A DNA stretch of 64,000 bases. Source: Sphingomonas populi. Lineage in GTDB: Bacteria; Pseudomonadota; Alphaproteobacteria; Sphingomonadales; Sphingomonadaceae. Positions within the stretch are counted from its first letter, which is position 1; the number at the start of each line of letters is the position of its first letter. Location: the NCBI RefSeq assembly GCF_004208535.1, contig NZ_SGIS01000014.1:1-64000 (forward strand), read 5' to 3'. Below are positions 26,407 through 37,640 of the stretch, in pieces. A program made the translations under genes and the position numbers. Under the pieces are notes generated by a model, which saw only the letters and a program-made list of their open reading frames with translations, made no database searches and had not been told where the DNA came from.

Positions 26407-26436
26407 TTGACGATCAGGTCACGCAGGCACATATGA
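26407..26436 (+). promoter_or_regulatory. Probable groESL promoter
   Basis: TTGACG (26407-26412) is followed by CATATG/ATATGA (26430-26436) at a spacing of 17-18, just ahead of the CIRCE element. The transcript would begin within or beside CIRCE, the normal arrangement for HrcA repression. Confidence 0.6.
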
Positions 26437-26442
26437 GCACCG

Positions 26443-26469
26443 CTGGCACTCACCTTTGGCGAGTGCTAA
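26443..26469 (+). promoter_or_regulatory. CIRCE element (HrcA operator) upstream of groES
   Basis: CTGGCACTC-N9-GAGTGCTAA matches the CIRCE consensus TTAGCACTC-N9-GAGTGCTAA, with two differences in the left arm. It lies 37 bp before the groES start. HrcA bound here represses groESL until heat shock. hrcA is not in the window. Confidence 0.95.
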
Positions 26470-26505
26470 CAACCATTCCCCATGTTCTATGAAAAGGGAC
26501 AGTGT

Positions 26506-26793
26506 ATGAACTTTCGTCCATTGCACGACCGCGTTCTCGTGAAGCGCGTCGAGGCCGAGGAAAAGACGGCTGGCGGGATCATCATCCCCGACACCGCCAA
26601 GGAAAAGCCGCAAGAGGGCGAAGTCGTCGCCGTCGGCACCGGCACCAAGGCGGAAGACGGCAAGGTCACGCCGCTCGACGTCAAGGCCGGCGATAAGATC
26701 CTGTTCGGCAAATGGTCGGGCACCGAGGTCAAGGTCGACGGTGAAGACCTGCTCATCATGAAAGAGTCGGACATTCTGGGGATTGTCGGCTGA
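26506..26793 (+). CDS. groES: Co-chaperonin GroES
   Basis: The 95-residue co-chaperonin forms the heptameric lid of the GroEL cage. Characteristic segments are [27 protein letters not shown] (the mobile loop is about residues 17-30) and [15 protein letters not shown]. The ATG at 26506 with AAAAGGGA upstream was chosen over an earlier in-frame ATG. It is the first gene of the groESL operon, under CIRCE control. Confidence 0.98.
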   Translation: MNFRPLHDRVLVKRVEAEEKTAGGIIIPDTAKEKPQEGEVVAVGTGTKAEDGKVTPLDVKAGDKILFGKWSGTEVKVDGEDLLIMKESDILGIVG

Positions 26794-26801
26794 TCCCATT
26801 C

Positions 26802-28600
<1,799 letters not shown>

Positions 28601-28683
28601 CGGCCGGCGGGTCGGCGGCAAAGCCGACGATCCCGTCCGACGCCCAGCGCGGGCTTCGCCCGCGCCGGTCAACGCAAAACGAA

Positions 28684-28713
28684 GGGCCGGGGGATCGCTC
28701 CCCCGGCCCTTTG
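28684..28713 (+). terminator. Rho-independent terminator of groESL
   Basis: GGGCCGGGGG-ATCGCT-CCCCCGGCCC is followed by TTT. It lies 130 bp past groEL, where groESL transcription most likely ends, and abuts the promoter of the first Uma2 gene. Confidence 0.75.
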
Positions 28714-28739
28714 TGCGTGAACGCGCCATGCGCTATACT
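28711..28739 (+). promoter_or_regulatory. Promoter of the first Uma2 gene
   Basis: TTGTGC (28711-28716), a 17-bp spacer and TATACT (28734-28739) form a good sigma70 promoter 17 bp before the start codon. Confidence 0.6.
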
Positions 28740-28756
28740 CTCCCCGAGAGGTGACG

Positions 28757-29320
28757 ATGCGACACGAGCCCGCCTACCAGCCGATCACGGTCGAGACGTT
28801 CCTGTCGCTCGATTTCGGCACGGACAAGAAGTTCGAGCTGGTCGATGGCGTCATCCAGATGATGACGGGCGGAACACGAGCGCATGCCCGCGTCGCCGGC
28901 AATATCTACGCCTATCTTCATGCCGCGCTGCGGGGCTCGGGATGTAGACCCTATGGCTCCGACGCCGCCATCCGCATCGACGACATCAACCTACGCTATC
29001 CAGACGTCAGCGTGATGTGCGACGAACCGCCGCTGCCGGAGACCGATACCCTGCAACTGTTCGAACGGCCGAAGGTCATCTTCGAAGTGCTGTCACCCTC
29101 GACCGAGGCGAACGACGTGGGCAAAAAACTCGACGAATATCGCCGGTTGGAGTCGATCGACACGATCGTCTTCGTCAATCCGGTCAGCGAACTGGCGCGC
29201 GTCGTCCAGCGCCTCGGTCCGACCTCATGGCGTGACGATCTGTTCGCACAACCGCAGGATGTCGCGCTCCCCTCGCTCGGCATCACCCTGCCCCACGCGG
29301 AAATCTTCGCACGCGATTGA
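28757..29320 (+). CDS. Uma2 family protein (DUF820, restriction-endonuclease-like fold), copy 1
   Basis: A 187-residue Uma2/DUF820 protein. The opening PITVETFLSLDFGTDKKFELVDGVIQMM is typical. The PD-(D/E)XK-like core has an Asp (LRYPDVSVMCDE) and a Glu (KVIFEVLSPST), then KLDEYRRLESIDTIVFVNP. The molecular role of the family is unsettled; nuclease activity is inferred from the fold. The ATG at 28757 with GAGAGG was preferred to a GTG two codons upstream. The next gene is a close paralogue; both end GITLPHAEIFARD. Confidence 0.9.
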   Translation: MRHEPAYQPITVETFLSLDFGTDKKFELVDGVIQMMTGGTRAHARVAGNIYAYLHAALRGSGCRPYGSDAAIRIDDINLRYPDVSVMCDEPPLPETDTLQLFERPKVIFEVLSPSTEANDVGKKLDEYRRLESIDTIVFVNPVSELARVVQRLGPTSWRDDLFAQPQDVALPSLGITLPHAEIFARD

Positions 29321-29362
29321 AGGCCCGCCCGACATGAACGGGTCTCGAATGCCCCCCGGCCC

Positions 29363-29391
29363 TTTGTCTATACCCCACTCTCTGCTACACT
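29363..29391 (+). promoter_or_regulatory. Promoter of the second Uma2 gene
   Basis: TTTGTC (29363-29368), a 17-bp spacer and TACACT (29386-29391). A start about 7 bases after the -10 would fall at the ATG, implying a leaderless or near-leaderless mRNA. The stretch CCCCGGCCCTTTGT is shared with the region before the first Uma2 promoter. Confidence 0.55.
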
Positions 29392-29397
29392 GCCGAC

Positions 29398-29967
29398 ATG
29401 GCTCAAGTCGCGCTAGACCCGTCCTATCGTCGCGTATCGGTCGAGGAATTCCTCGAAATGGATTTCGGTGGCGCAAAGGCCGAACTCGAAGACGGGCTGA
29501 TCTATATGATGGCCGGCGGCAGCGAGGAGCATGCCCGCATCGCGGCGAATATCCTCATCTTTCTCGGCCCTGCACTGCGCGGTTCGGGATGCCGTCCCTA
29601 TGGCTCAGACTTCGCGACTCGCACGGACGAACGCACCGTCCGCCTCCCCGACGTCAGCGTCTATTGCAACAATCCCAGCGCGCCCGAGAACGCCCGCAAG
29701 AAGCTGCTCGGCGATCCGCATGTTGTCTTCGAAGTGCTATCCCCTTCGACATCGTCTTACGACCAGAAGGTGAAGCTGCTCGAATATCGCGCGCTTGCCG
29801 GCGTCCAGGCGATCGTCCTCGTCGATACCGGCAGCGAGCGGGTGCGGATCGTGCGTCGCGTGGCCGGCGACGATTGGGCCGACACTTGGCTCCCAACCGG
29901 AGCCGACGTGCCACTACCCGCGCTCGGCATCACCCTGCCCCACGCCGAGATCTTCGCGCGCGACTGA
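29398..29967 (+). CDS. Uma2 family protein (DUF820), copy 2
   Basis: A 189-residue paralogue of the preceding gene with the same block order: VSVEEFLEMDFGGAKAELEDGLIYMM, ALRGSGCRPYGSDFATR, VRLPDVSVYCNN, VVFEVLSPSTSSYD, LEYRALAGVQAIVLVD and GITLPHAEIFARD. Presumed active-site Asp and Glu are retained. Its promoter and the sequence after its stop codon also resemble those of copy 1, so a whole transcription unit was duplicated. No clear Shine-Dalgarno is seen. Confidence 0.9.
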   Translation: MAQVALDPSYRRVSVEEFLEMDFGGAKAELEDGLIYMMAGGSEEHARIAANILIFLGPALRGSGCRPYGSDFATRTDERTVRLPDVSVYCNNPSAPENARKKLLGDPHVVFEVLSPSTSSYDQKVKLLEYRALAGVQAIVLVDTGSERVRIVRRVAGDDWADTWLPTGADVPLPALGITLPHAEIFARD

Positions 29968-30004
29968 CGACCCGCCCGCCGCGAGCGGGTCTCGTAGCCA
30001 GTGC

Positions 30005-30532
30005 TTACTGATCCGCCGCCAGCAACTCCGGCCGGTCGGCCAGCGCAGCCGCCGTCGGCGCGGCCGGCACGCGGCAGCGCTTCGCCAGACCGATACCCTT
30101 CAGATACCCGCGCCGCACTGCGCCGGCATAGACCGCCGCCTCGGCGCGGCGCTGCACCTTGTCGGCGCCGGTGATGACGCGCACCAGCCCGAGGCCGGGG
30201 ATCAGCGTGCTGACCACGGCGCGCGCGCCGGTTGCCGCGATCGCGGACCCCTCGCCCTTTTTCTTGGCGGGCGTATCGACATCGGCACCGAGCGCGCCGC
30301 TCAGATCGCGGATCTGCGCGGTGATCGCGGCGCAGCTTTGCGTACCGAACGCGGAATACGGCGCCGAGGCGGCGCGCTGCAACACCGCCGGGATCTTTTC
30401 GTCCTTGATCCGCACATCGCGCAGCGGCTGGGTGACGGCACGGCCGAGGCTGTTGTTGTTCTGCTGCGCGGTTGTGGCGGTAACCGGCGCGACGAGCAGA
30501 CCGGCGATGACGAACGTTGGGATGACTCGCAT
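30005..30532 (-). CDS. Secreted protein of unknown function
   Basis: A 175-residue protein with a signal peptide (MRVIPTFVIAGLLVAPVTA, cleavage about residue 22). A mature part follows with LRDVRIKDEKIPAVLQ, SAFGTQSCAAITAQI and a hydrophobic GARAVVSTLIPGLGLVRVITGAD segment that could insert in or contact a membrane. Two Cys (about 68 and 154) could pair in the periplasm. AGGGA precedes the ATG. I do not recognise a named family. It is divergent from the peptidase gene. Confidence 0.8.
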   Translation of the reverse strand: MRVIPTFVIAGLLVAPVTATTAQQNNNSLGRAVTQPLRDVRIKDEKIPAVLQRAASAPYSAFGTQSCAAITAQIRDLSGALGADVDTPAKKKGEGSAIAATGARAVVSTLIPGLGLVRVITGADKVQRRAEAAVYAGAVRRGYLKGIGLAKRCRVPAAPTAAALADRPELLAADQ

Positions 30533-30708
30533 GATCCATATCCCTGTTGGATGAGGTTGATGCTGGTCGGAACGCCCGTCCGACCAATTTGGTTACACGT
30601 CCGACACAATAATTTGCGCGCGGCGCTCTACCAGCGTCCGGTGCCCTACCCTAGCCAAGCACCCGGCGCTTTGGCATCATCCGCTCATCACGTTCTTGGG
30701 GACCATCC

Positions 30709-32568
30709 ATGCCAGACCTCACCCGCCGCGCGGCGATCGCCACCGCCAGCCTCGCCACGCTCGCCGCCGCGTTGCCCGCCTTCGCGCAGGCCCCCGTTGG
30801 CGGCGCTGCGTGGGATCTGACCGACCTGTTTCCCAACGATGCCGCATGGGACGCCGCGCGCAAACAGGCGCTCGCCGAACTGCCCGGCTTCGCCAAGTTC
30901 AAGGGCACGCTCGGCACCAGTGCCGATGCGCTGGCGGCGGCGCTGTCGGAGCAGACCAAGCTCGATCGCACCATCTCGCGCGTCTACGTCTACGCCAGCC
31001 TCAAGGCCGATGCCGATCTGCGCGCTTCGGCCAATCAGGAAAAGGAGGCGCTCGCCACCGATCTCTACACCGCGTTCGGCGAGGCGACCTCCTGGGTCGC
31101 GCCCGAAATCCTCAGCGTCGGCAAGGCCAGGATCGACCAGTTCGTCGCCGCCAACGCGACGCTCAAACAGCATTTCGACTTCCAACTCGCCGACATTCTG
31201 CGGCAGGAAGCGCACACGCTGTCGCCCGAGGGCGAAGTGCTGCTCGCCGGCACGTCCGCGCCGTTCAGCGGCCCGCGCGACATTCGTGAACAGCTCGTCG
31301 CCTCGGACATCCCGTGGCCGACCGTCACGCTGTCGACCGGCAAGGCGGTGCGGCTCGACGATCAGGCCTATACGCTCAACCGCGACGCGCCCGATCGCGC
31401 CGACCGCAAACTGGTGTTCGACACGTTCTGGGCACAATATGGCAAGTTCCAGGCGTCGCTCGGCACCGCCTACCTCAGCCATGTGAAGGCCGACGTCTTC
31501 ACCAAGAAGGCGCGCAAATATCCGACCTCGCTGGCGATGTACCTGTCGAGCGGCAATGTGCCCGAGGCGGTGTACCGCGCGCTCGTCAAGGAAACCAACG
31601 CCGGCCTGCCCCAGCTCCACCGCTATTTCGAGCTGCGCCGCAAGCTGCTCAAGCTGCCCGACATGGCCTATTACGACATCTATCCGCCGCTCGTTCAGCT
31701 CGACAAGAAAGTCACCGTGCCCGAGATGCGCGCCACCACGATCGAGGCGCTCAAGCCGCTCGGCCCCGAATATGGCGCGCTCTTCGCCGAAGCCACCGCT
31801 AAGAAATGGATGGACCCGCTGCCGCGCCCCGGCAAGAAATCGGGCGCGTACATGAACCCCGGCGCGGCGTTCGACGTCCACCCCTATCTGCTGCTCAACC
31901 TCGGTGAGAATTACGATGGGATGACGACCTACGCACACGAATGGGGCCATGCGATGCACACATTGCTCGCCAACAAGAATAACGTGTACGAGAAAACCAA
32001 CTACCCGATCTTCCTCGCCGAGATCGCCTCGACCTGCAACGAACAGCTCCTCGCCGCCTATATGGTCGCGCGCGCCAAGACCAAGCAGGAGAAATTGTTC
32101 TACCTCGGCCAGCAGCTCGAATCGATCCGCGGCACCTTCTACCGGCAGGCGATGTTCGGCGAGTTCGAACTGCTCGTCCACGACAAGGCCGAGGCGGGCG
32201 AGGGTCTGTCAGGCGAGACACTGACCAAACTCTACCTCGATCTGCTGCGCCGCTATCACGGCCCGAACGTCGCCATCGCCGACACGTACGGCTCGGAATG
32301 GGCGTATATCCCGCATTTCTATACGAGCTTCTACGTCTACCAATATGCCACCTCGATCTCGGCGGCATCCTATTTCGCGCGCGCCATCCTCAAGGGCGGT
32401 GCCAAGGAACGCGACAATTATCTCACCGTGCTGAAGGCAGGCGGATCGGACTATGCCGTCGACATCCTCAAGCGCGCCGGGCTCGATATGGCGAGCGCCA
32501 CCCCGTATCAGGCGATCATCGCGACCTTCAAGGATACGCTCGATCAGTGCGAAGCGCTGATGGCGTGA
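30709..32568 (+). CDS. Oligoendopeptidase F family (M3) metallopeptidase, exported
   Basis: A 619-residue zinc peptidase of the M3 family, PepF branch. The zinc motif is H410-E411-W-G-H414 (TTYAHEWGHAMHT), with the third ligand Glu in IFLAEIAST about 25 residues later. The N-terminus TRRAAIATASLATLAAALPAFAQA looks like a Tat signal peptide, so this form probably works in the periplasm on oligopeptides. Length without the signal (about 590) fits PepF. Confidence 0.93.
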   Translation: MPDLTRRAAIATASLATLAAALPAFAQAPVGGAAWDLTDLFPNDAAWDAARKQALAELPGFAKFKGTLGTSADALAAALSEQTKLDRTISRVYVYASLKADADLRASANQEKEALATDLYTAFGEATSWVAPEILSVGKARIDQFVAANATLKQHFDFQLADILRQEAHTLSPEGEVLLAGTSAPFSGPRDIREQLVASDIPWPTVTLSTGKAVRLDDQAYTLNRDAPDRADRKLVFDTFWAQYGKFQASLGTAYLSHVKADVFTKKARKYPTSLAMYLSSGNVPEAVYRALVKETNAGLPQLHRYFELRRKLLKLPDMAYYDIYPPLVQLDKKVTVPEMRATTIEALKPLGPEYGALFAEATAKKWMDPLPRPGKKSGAYMNPGAAFDVHPYLLLNLGENYDGMTTYAHEWGHAMHTLLANKNNVYEKTNYPIFLAEIASTCNEQLLAAYMVARAKTKQEKLFYLGQQLESIRGTFYRQAMFGEFELLVHDKAEAGEGLSGETLTKLYLDLLRRYHGPNVAIADTYGSEWAYIPHFYTSFYVYQYATSISAASYFARAILKGGAKERDNYLTVLKAGGSDYAVDILKRAGLDMASATPYQAIIATFKDTLDQCEALMA

Positions 32569-32881
32569 GGCCCGAGCGGGGCGCCTGTAGCGCCGCTCGT
32601 CCGGGGTAGCCGCCGAATAGCGCGAGGGGCGTATCGAAATGAGCGGGCCGGATCGACACCGACGATCCTGGACCTGCCGGGGCATGTCCGCCGGCTTATG
32701 AAAGGACGGCCCCGGCGAGACCCGCGTCGCGATACAGGCTCTCGATCCGGCGCACACGCGTTCGTGATCCTCACACACCGAAGCGCCGCCCGAACTGTAT
32801 GTGCAATGTCGCGTTTCGCCCCACTTTCTGCCCCTCGCTGCTGATTACGGGTCTTTAGTAAGTGCCAACTAAAAGGTGCTC
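32569..32881. other. Intergenic region after the M3 peptidase
   Basis: I see no credible gene, terminator with T-run or promoter dyad here. The open frames on both strands have composition typical of shadows. The segment just before 32882 (TTTAGTAAGTGCCAACTAAAAGG) is relatively AT-rich and may hold the promoter of the DUF1294 gene. Confidence 0.4.
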
Positions 32882-33148
32882 ATGCTCGCCGCCGCGCTCT
32901 GCTGGATTGTTCTCGTAAACGCCTGGACGGTTTTGCGTTTTTGGCAGGATAAGGCGCGGGCTCGTGCAGGTGGCCGTCGGATACCGGAGGCGAGTTTGCT
33001 GGGGTTAGCGCTCATCGGCGGTTCACCCGGTGCGTTTGCAGCCCGCCATCTCTTTCGACACAAGACGCGCAAGCAGCCGTTCTCAACGCAGTTGATGGTC
33101 ATCGCTGCGGCTCAGGTCGGCGCTGGCGGCGCTCTGCTTTTGTTCTGA
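32882..33148 (+). CDS. DUF1294 family small membrane protein
   Basis: An 88-residue inner-membrane protein with two or three hydrophobic segments and the DUF1294 signature: WQDKARARAGGRRIPEASLLGLALIGGSPGAFAARHLFRHKTRKQPF. The conserved RIPE, GGS-GA and HKTRK elements are all present. Function unknown. The ATG at 32882 has AAAAGG ahead of it. Its stop codon overlaps a downstream ATG (TGATG). Confidence 0.88.
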   Translation: MLAAALCWIVLVNAWTVLRFWQDKARARAGGRRIPEASLLGLALIGGSPGAFAARHLFRHKTRKQPFSTQLMVIAAAQVGAGGALLLF

Positions 33149-34398
33149 TGCGCGTGGCCGCAGGCCACGACCGCTTGCCACCAGACCCAGTCGTTCCTAA
33201 CCGCGATTACCGTGCTCACCAGCGACCGATCGCCACCCATATGGGATTGGCGCGCATACCGATGCTGCTATCGTCGCCCCGCACCGCAATCGAGTCGGAG
33301 GGCGCCGTGACCGTTCCACCCCCACCACCCCCGCCGCCGCTTCACGGCCCGATACTCCCATCCGGTCAAAGGCCGGGTGAAATCGTGCGCCTGACGCCCG
33401 GTACGATCCTGTGCGCGGGTGGTCCCGTGTCGCCAACCCATCTCGAAGTGCCGTTTGCCACCAGCACCAAATGGTTCGGTCGGGACGCGCCGACAACGGC
33501 GCCATCCTATGCCCTGACGTTCGCGATCGATCAGGACGGGCGTGCGGTCGATATCCAGTCCAGTCCGCCGATCTTCCCCGGTTTCTTCATCGACACGACC
33601 GACCTCGCGCCCGCCCTCGCGGCGTCTCGCTTCGCGCCGGGGATGCCGCAACGGACATGCGGGATAACCTACACGGTCGCGTTCGTGCCGGTTCCCGACG
33701 CCCCCCTCGCCTCCCTTTACGCAGCCGCGAGCGCCCCGGTTCCGGGTCCGGCCGCGAGCGAGATTTATGAGCGGCTCGGTGCCGACGGCGATTGCGCGCG
33801 CGGCCCCGGATCGCCGCGCCGCCTGAATTACCCGGCCTTCGAAGCGATCGCGCAAGCCTCGGGCACGCGGTCATGGTCGTTCCTCAGCTTCGATGTCGAC
33901 GCGACCGGACGGACGCAGAACGTCCATGTGGTTGGCTCGTCTCAAAACGCCGCGCTCGACAGCGCGAGCGTCAAGGCACTGCGCGGCAATCGCTACGCAC
34001 CGGGAAAGGCATCGCGCGGTTGCACGTTCCACTTCTACCGGCTTGGCAACCAACCCATCGCGGCACCGGCGCTCCCGGCGGACGCTCCGAAAGACACGGA
34101 TGCGCTTCCGGCCTGCGCGATCGACCCGAAGACCATCCCGTCGCTGCTCAACGGCAAGGCCTATCCCGGCCCGTTCGCCGCGCGACGGATCGAAGGTTAT
34201 GCGATCATCGGCTTCGACACGGCACCCTGGGGCGCGGTCGGTAACGTCCGGGTGCTCGCCGCCGAACCGGCCGCCGGCTTCGGACAGGCCGCGATGGAAG
34301 CGATCTCCCAAGCCAGAGTGGTTGAGGGCGACGTCGGGCATCGCGGCTGCGTGAGCCGCGTGCAATTCCGGCTGCCAAAGGAGAAACCTGCGGAGTGA
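33148..34398 (+). CDS. Three-module TonB-C-like protein (start uncertain)
   Basis: A protein of up to 416 residues. After a run of eight prolines (about residue 57-64) it contains three repeats resembling the TonB C-terminal fold: about 100-175, 222-300 and 330-410. Each has a beta strand pair around FxxDxxGRxxxV and an RFAPG/RYAPGKA-like turn. Each module has a Cys before it and a Cys near its end (C89/C172, C213/C290, C316/C401 approximately), suggesting three disulfides and a periplasmic home. Yet no signal peptide or transmembrane helix precedes the proline run. The ATG at 33148 overlaps the DUF1294 stop; 33241 and 33274 are alternatives. Confidence 0.7.
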   Translation: MRVAAGHDRLPPDPVVPNRDYRAHQRPIATHMGLARIPMLLSSPRTAIESEGAVTVPPPPPPPPLHGPILPSGQRPGEIVRLTPGTILCAGGPVSPTHLEVPFATSTKWFGRDAPTTAPSYALTFAIDQDGRAVDIQSSPPIFPGFFIDTTDLAPALAASRFAPGMPQRTCGITYTVAFVPVPDAPLASLYAAASAPVPGPAASEIYERLGADGDCARGPGSPRRLNYPAFEAIAQASGTRSWSFLSFDVDATGRTQNVHVVGSSQNAALDSASVKALRGNRYAPGKASRGCTFHFYRLGNQPIAAPALPADAPKDTDALPACAIDPKTIPSLLNGKAYPGPFAARRIEGYAIIGFDTAPWGAVGNVRVLAAEPAAGFGQAAMEAISQARVVEGDVGHRGCVSRVQFRLPKEKPAE

Positions 34399-34615
34399 TC
34401 CCCGCCACGACGTCACGGTGCGCTTCCGCGTCAGCCGACCTGTCCTACACGCACCGCTTTTGGCATATGGCTGGCCCGCTCTTTGACAGTGTCAGCGCCA
34501 ACCGTAACGGCTTCCGCAAGGGACCTCACCAGCCGTCAGCCACGCCCAAAAGTGACACTCCCGCACGATGCCTTCTGTGGACAACCTTTGCCACGCTTGC
34601 GACGGCCGCCGTACG

Positions 34616-35161
34616 TCAGAACGCAACCTCGCCCACCACATTGCCCGGCGGCGTATAGCGGCACACCAGATAGTCGTCGCGTTCATTGCTCGCCAGCGCG
34701 CAGCCGAAGCGGGTCGTGCCGCGCCACACGATCTGCGTGTAGTGCGCGACGTCCTCCCATTTGCCGGTCGTGCTGAAATCGGGCGTCACGCCGTTGCGGA
34801 AGACGCGCTTCTCATCAACGAAGCCGCCGACCATCTCGTCATAGCGATACGCGCCGCGCGTGCCGGTCCACAGATTCTCGCCCTCGCGACCCGGCCCCAT
34901 CGGCTGCACGGCATGTTCGAAGCGGTGTTCGGCGGCGAGCGTGCGGGCATAGGTGAGTGCGTGCGCCGCGAGCGCGTCGTCCCACAGCAGCGGCGCGACG
35001 CCGACCGCCGCGCGCGCGCGATTGTGGCCGTCGAGCATCGCTTGCCGCAGCAAGCTCAGCCCCCGCGCCGGCTGCTCCTTCAGCCGCGCCTCGACGATGC
35101 GCGGTGGCCCGGGCGGCGAACACGCCGCGAGCAGCAGCGCCAGCATCACGACGATCCGCAT
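34616..35161 (-). CDS. CAP-domain (SCP/PR1) lipoprotein
   Basis: A 181-residue predicted lipoprotein with a lipobox ending at Cys14 (LALLLAACS). A CAP domain follows with MLDGHNRARAAVGVAPLLWDDALAAHA, HAVQPMGPGREGENLW and the classic HYTQIVWRGTTRFGCALA, YLVCRYTPPGN. The CAP His and Glu residues are retained. The bacterial role is generally unknown (binding or hydrolytic). GGAGGAA precedes the ATG. It is divergent from hemW with 38 bp between starts. Confidence 0.92.
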   Translation of the reverse strand: MRIVVMLALLLAACSPPGPPRIVEARLKEQPARGLSLLRQAMLDGHNRARAAVGVAPLLWDDALAAHALTYARTLAAEHRFEHAVQPMGPGREGENLWTGTRGAYRYDEMVGGFVDEKRVFRNGVTPDFSTTGKWEDVAHYTQIVWRGTTRFGCALASNERDDYLVCRYTPPGNVVGEVAF

Positions 35162-35199
35162 CTTTCCACTTCCTCCGCACACGCGCATAGGCCCGCGAT

Positions 35200-36366
35200 A
35201 TGACCGCCGACCAAACGCCGCCACTCGCTCTATATGTCCATTGGCCGTTCTGCGTCTCGAAATGTCCGTATTGCGATTTCAACAGCCACGTCCGCGAGAG
35301 CGTCGATCAGATCGCCTGGCGCGACGCGCTGCTCGCCGATCTCGCCTATGAGGCACGCGCGCTGCCGGGGCGGCGGCTCGGGTCGATCTTCTTCGGCGGC
35401 GGCACACCCTCGCTGATGCCGCCCGCGACCGTCGCGGCGATCCTCGCGGCGGCGGAGCGCGCGTGGGGATTCACCGACGATATCGAGATCACGCTGGAGG
35501 CGAATCCCTCCTCGGTCGAAGCGGCACGCTTCGCCGATCTGGCGGCGGCGGGGATCAACCGCGTCTCGCTGGGGTTGCAGGCGCTCGATGACGAAGCTTT
35601 GCGCTTCCTCGGCCGCGCGCATGGCGTGGATGAAGGGCTGGCCGCGCTGGCCACCGCACAGGCCGCGTTCGCGCGGGTCAGCTTCGACCTGATCTACGCC
35701 CGGCCCGGCCAGAGCCTCGCCGCATGGGAAGCGGAACTGCGCCGCGCGCTCGGCTTCGGCACCGAGCATCTGTCGCTCTACCAACTCACCATCGAACCCG
35801 GCACGCGCTTCGCGACAGAAGCGGCGGCGGGGCGGCTGACCATCCCGAACGAAGACGCCGCCGCCGACCTGTTCGAGACGACACGCGCGATCACGGCGGC
35901 GGCGGGGCTACCGGCCTATGAGATATCGAACCACGCGCGGCCGGGCGCGGAGAGCCGCCACAACCTCGTCTACTGGCGCTATCAGGATTACGCCGGCATC
36001 GGCCCCGGCGCCCACGGCCGCCGCGCCGGCCTCGCCACCGCGCGCCACAAGAAGCCAGAGAACTGGCTCGGCGCGGTCGCCCGCAACGGCCACGGCGCGC
36101 AGATCGAGGACGCGCTCGCGCCAAGCGAGCGCGCCAAGGAAGCGCTGCTGATGGGCTTGCGGTTGCGCGAGGGGATCGACCTCACGCGCATCGCGCGCCT
36201 TGGCGCGGCGCCGATCGCGGACCTGATCGATGAAGCGACGGCGACGAGGCTCGCGGCGCAAGGACTGCTCACGCGCGCCGACGATCGACTCGCCGTCACC
36301 GAGGCCGGAATGCTGCTGCTCGACGCGATCCTTCCGCTCGTGGTGCTCGATGGATCGGAATCATGA
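35200..36366 (+). CDS. hemW: Radical SAM heme chaperone HemW
   Basis: A 388-residue radical SAM protein of the oxygen-independent coproporphyrinogen oxidase-like family. The 4Fe-4S motif is C18-x3-C22-x2-C25 (WPFCVSKCPYCDF). GGGTPSLMP and NPSSVE follow, and PAYEISNHARPG with the C-terminal HemN-type domain. It has the HemW-type CxxxCxxC, without the fourth Cys that marks true HemN, so heme insertion into respiratory enzymes is the better call. In many genomes hemW follows rdgB, which is not seen here. Confidence 0.94.
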   Translation: MTADQTPPLALYVHWPFCVSKCPYCDFNSHVRESVDQIAWRDALLADLAYEARALPGRRLGSIFFGGGTPSLMPPATVAAILAAAERAWGFTDDIEITLEANPSSVEAARFADLAAAGINRVSLGLQALDDEALRFLGRAHGVDEGLAALATAQAAFARVSFDLIYARPGQSLAAWEAELRRALGFGTEHLSLYQLTIEPGTRFATEAAAGRLTIPNEDAAADLFETTRAITAAAGLPAYEISNHARPGAESRHNLVYWRYQDYAGIGPGAHGRRAGLATARHKKPENWLGAVARNGHGAQIEDALAPSERAKEALLMGLRLREGIDLTRIARLGAAPIADLIDEATATRLAAQGLLTRADDRLAVTEAGMLLLDAILPLVVLDGSES

Positions 36367-36425
36367 CCTTCCGATAGCGCCAGCCACGCGACGCAGGAAC
36401 CCTTCCGGGTTCCCAACCGGAACCA

Positions 36426-37442
<1,017 letters not shown>

Positions 37443-37640
37443 AAAACTCCCCCCCGGAAATCATGCCCTAGGGCAACGTGACATGAAACCTATCTGGTTA
37501 CAAGGCTTGCGGAAGAACGAATCGGAGCCGCATGACGGTGGCGCCATTCAGGCCGGGCGGACCAAAAACGTCGAGCGCCCACTCGCGGAGCGCACTCGAT
37601 CTGGACACCACCGGAACCCCGCGCTGCGGTGAGCGGGCTG

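Noticed and set aside
28757..29967. Uma2 pair as a toxin-antitoxin or defence system
   Set aside because: Both proteins are the same family, each with its own promoter; no antitoxin-like partner or defence gene is nearby. Duplication is the simpler reading.
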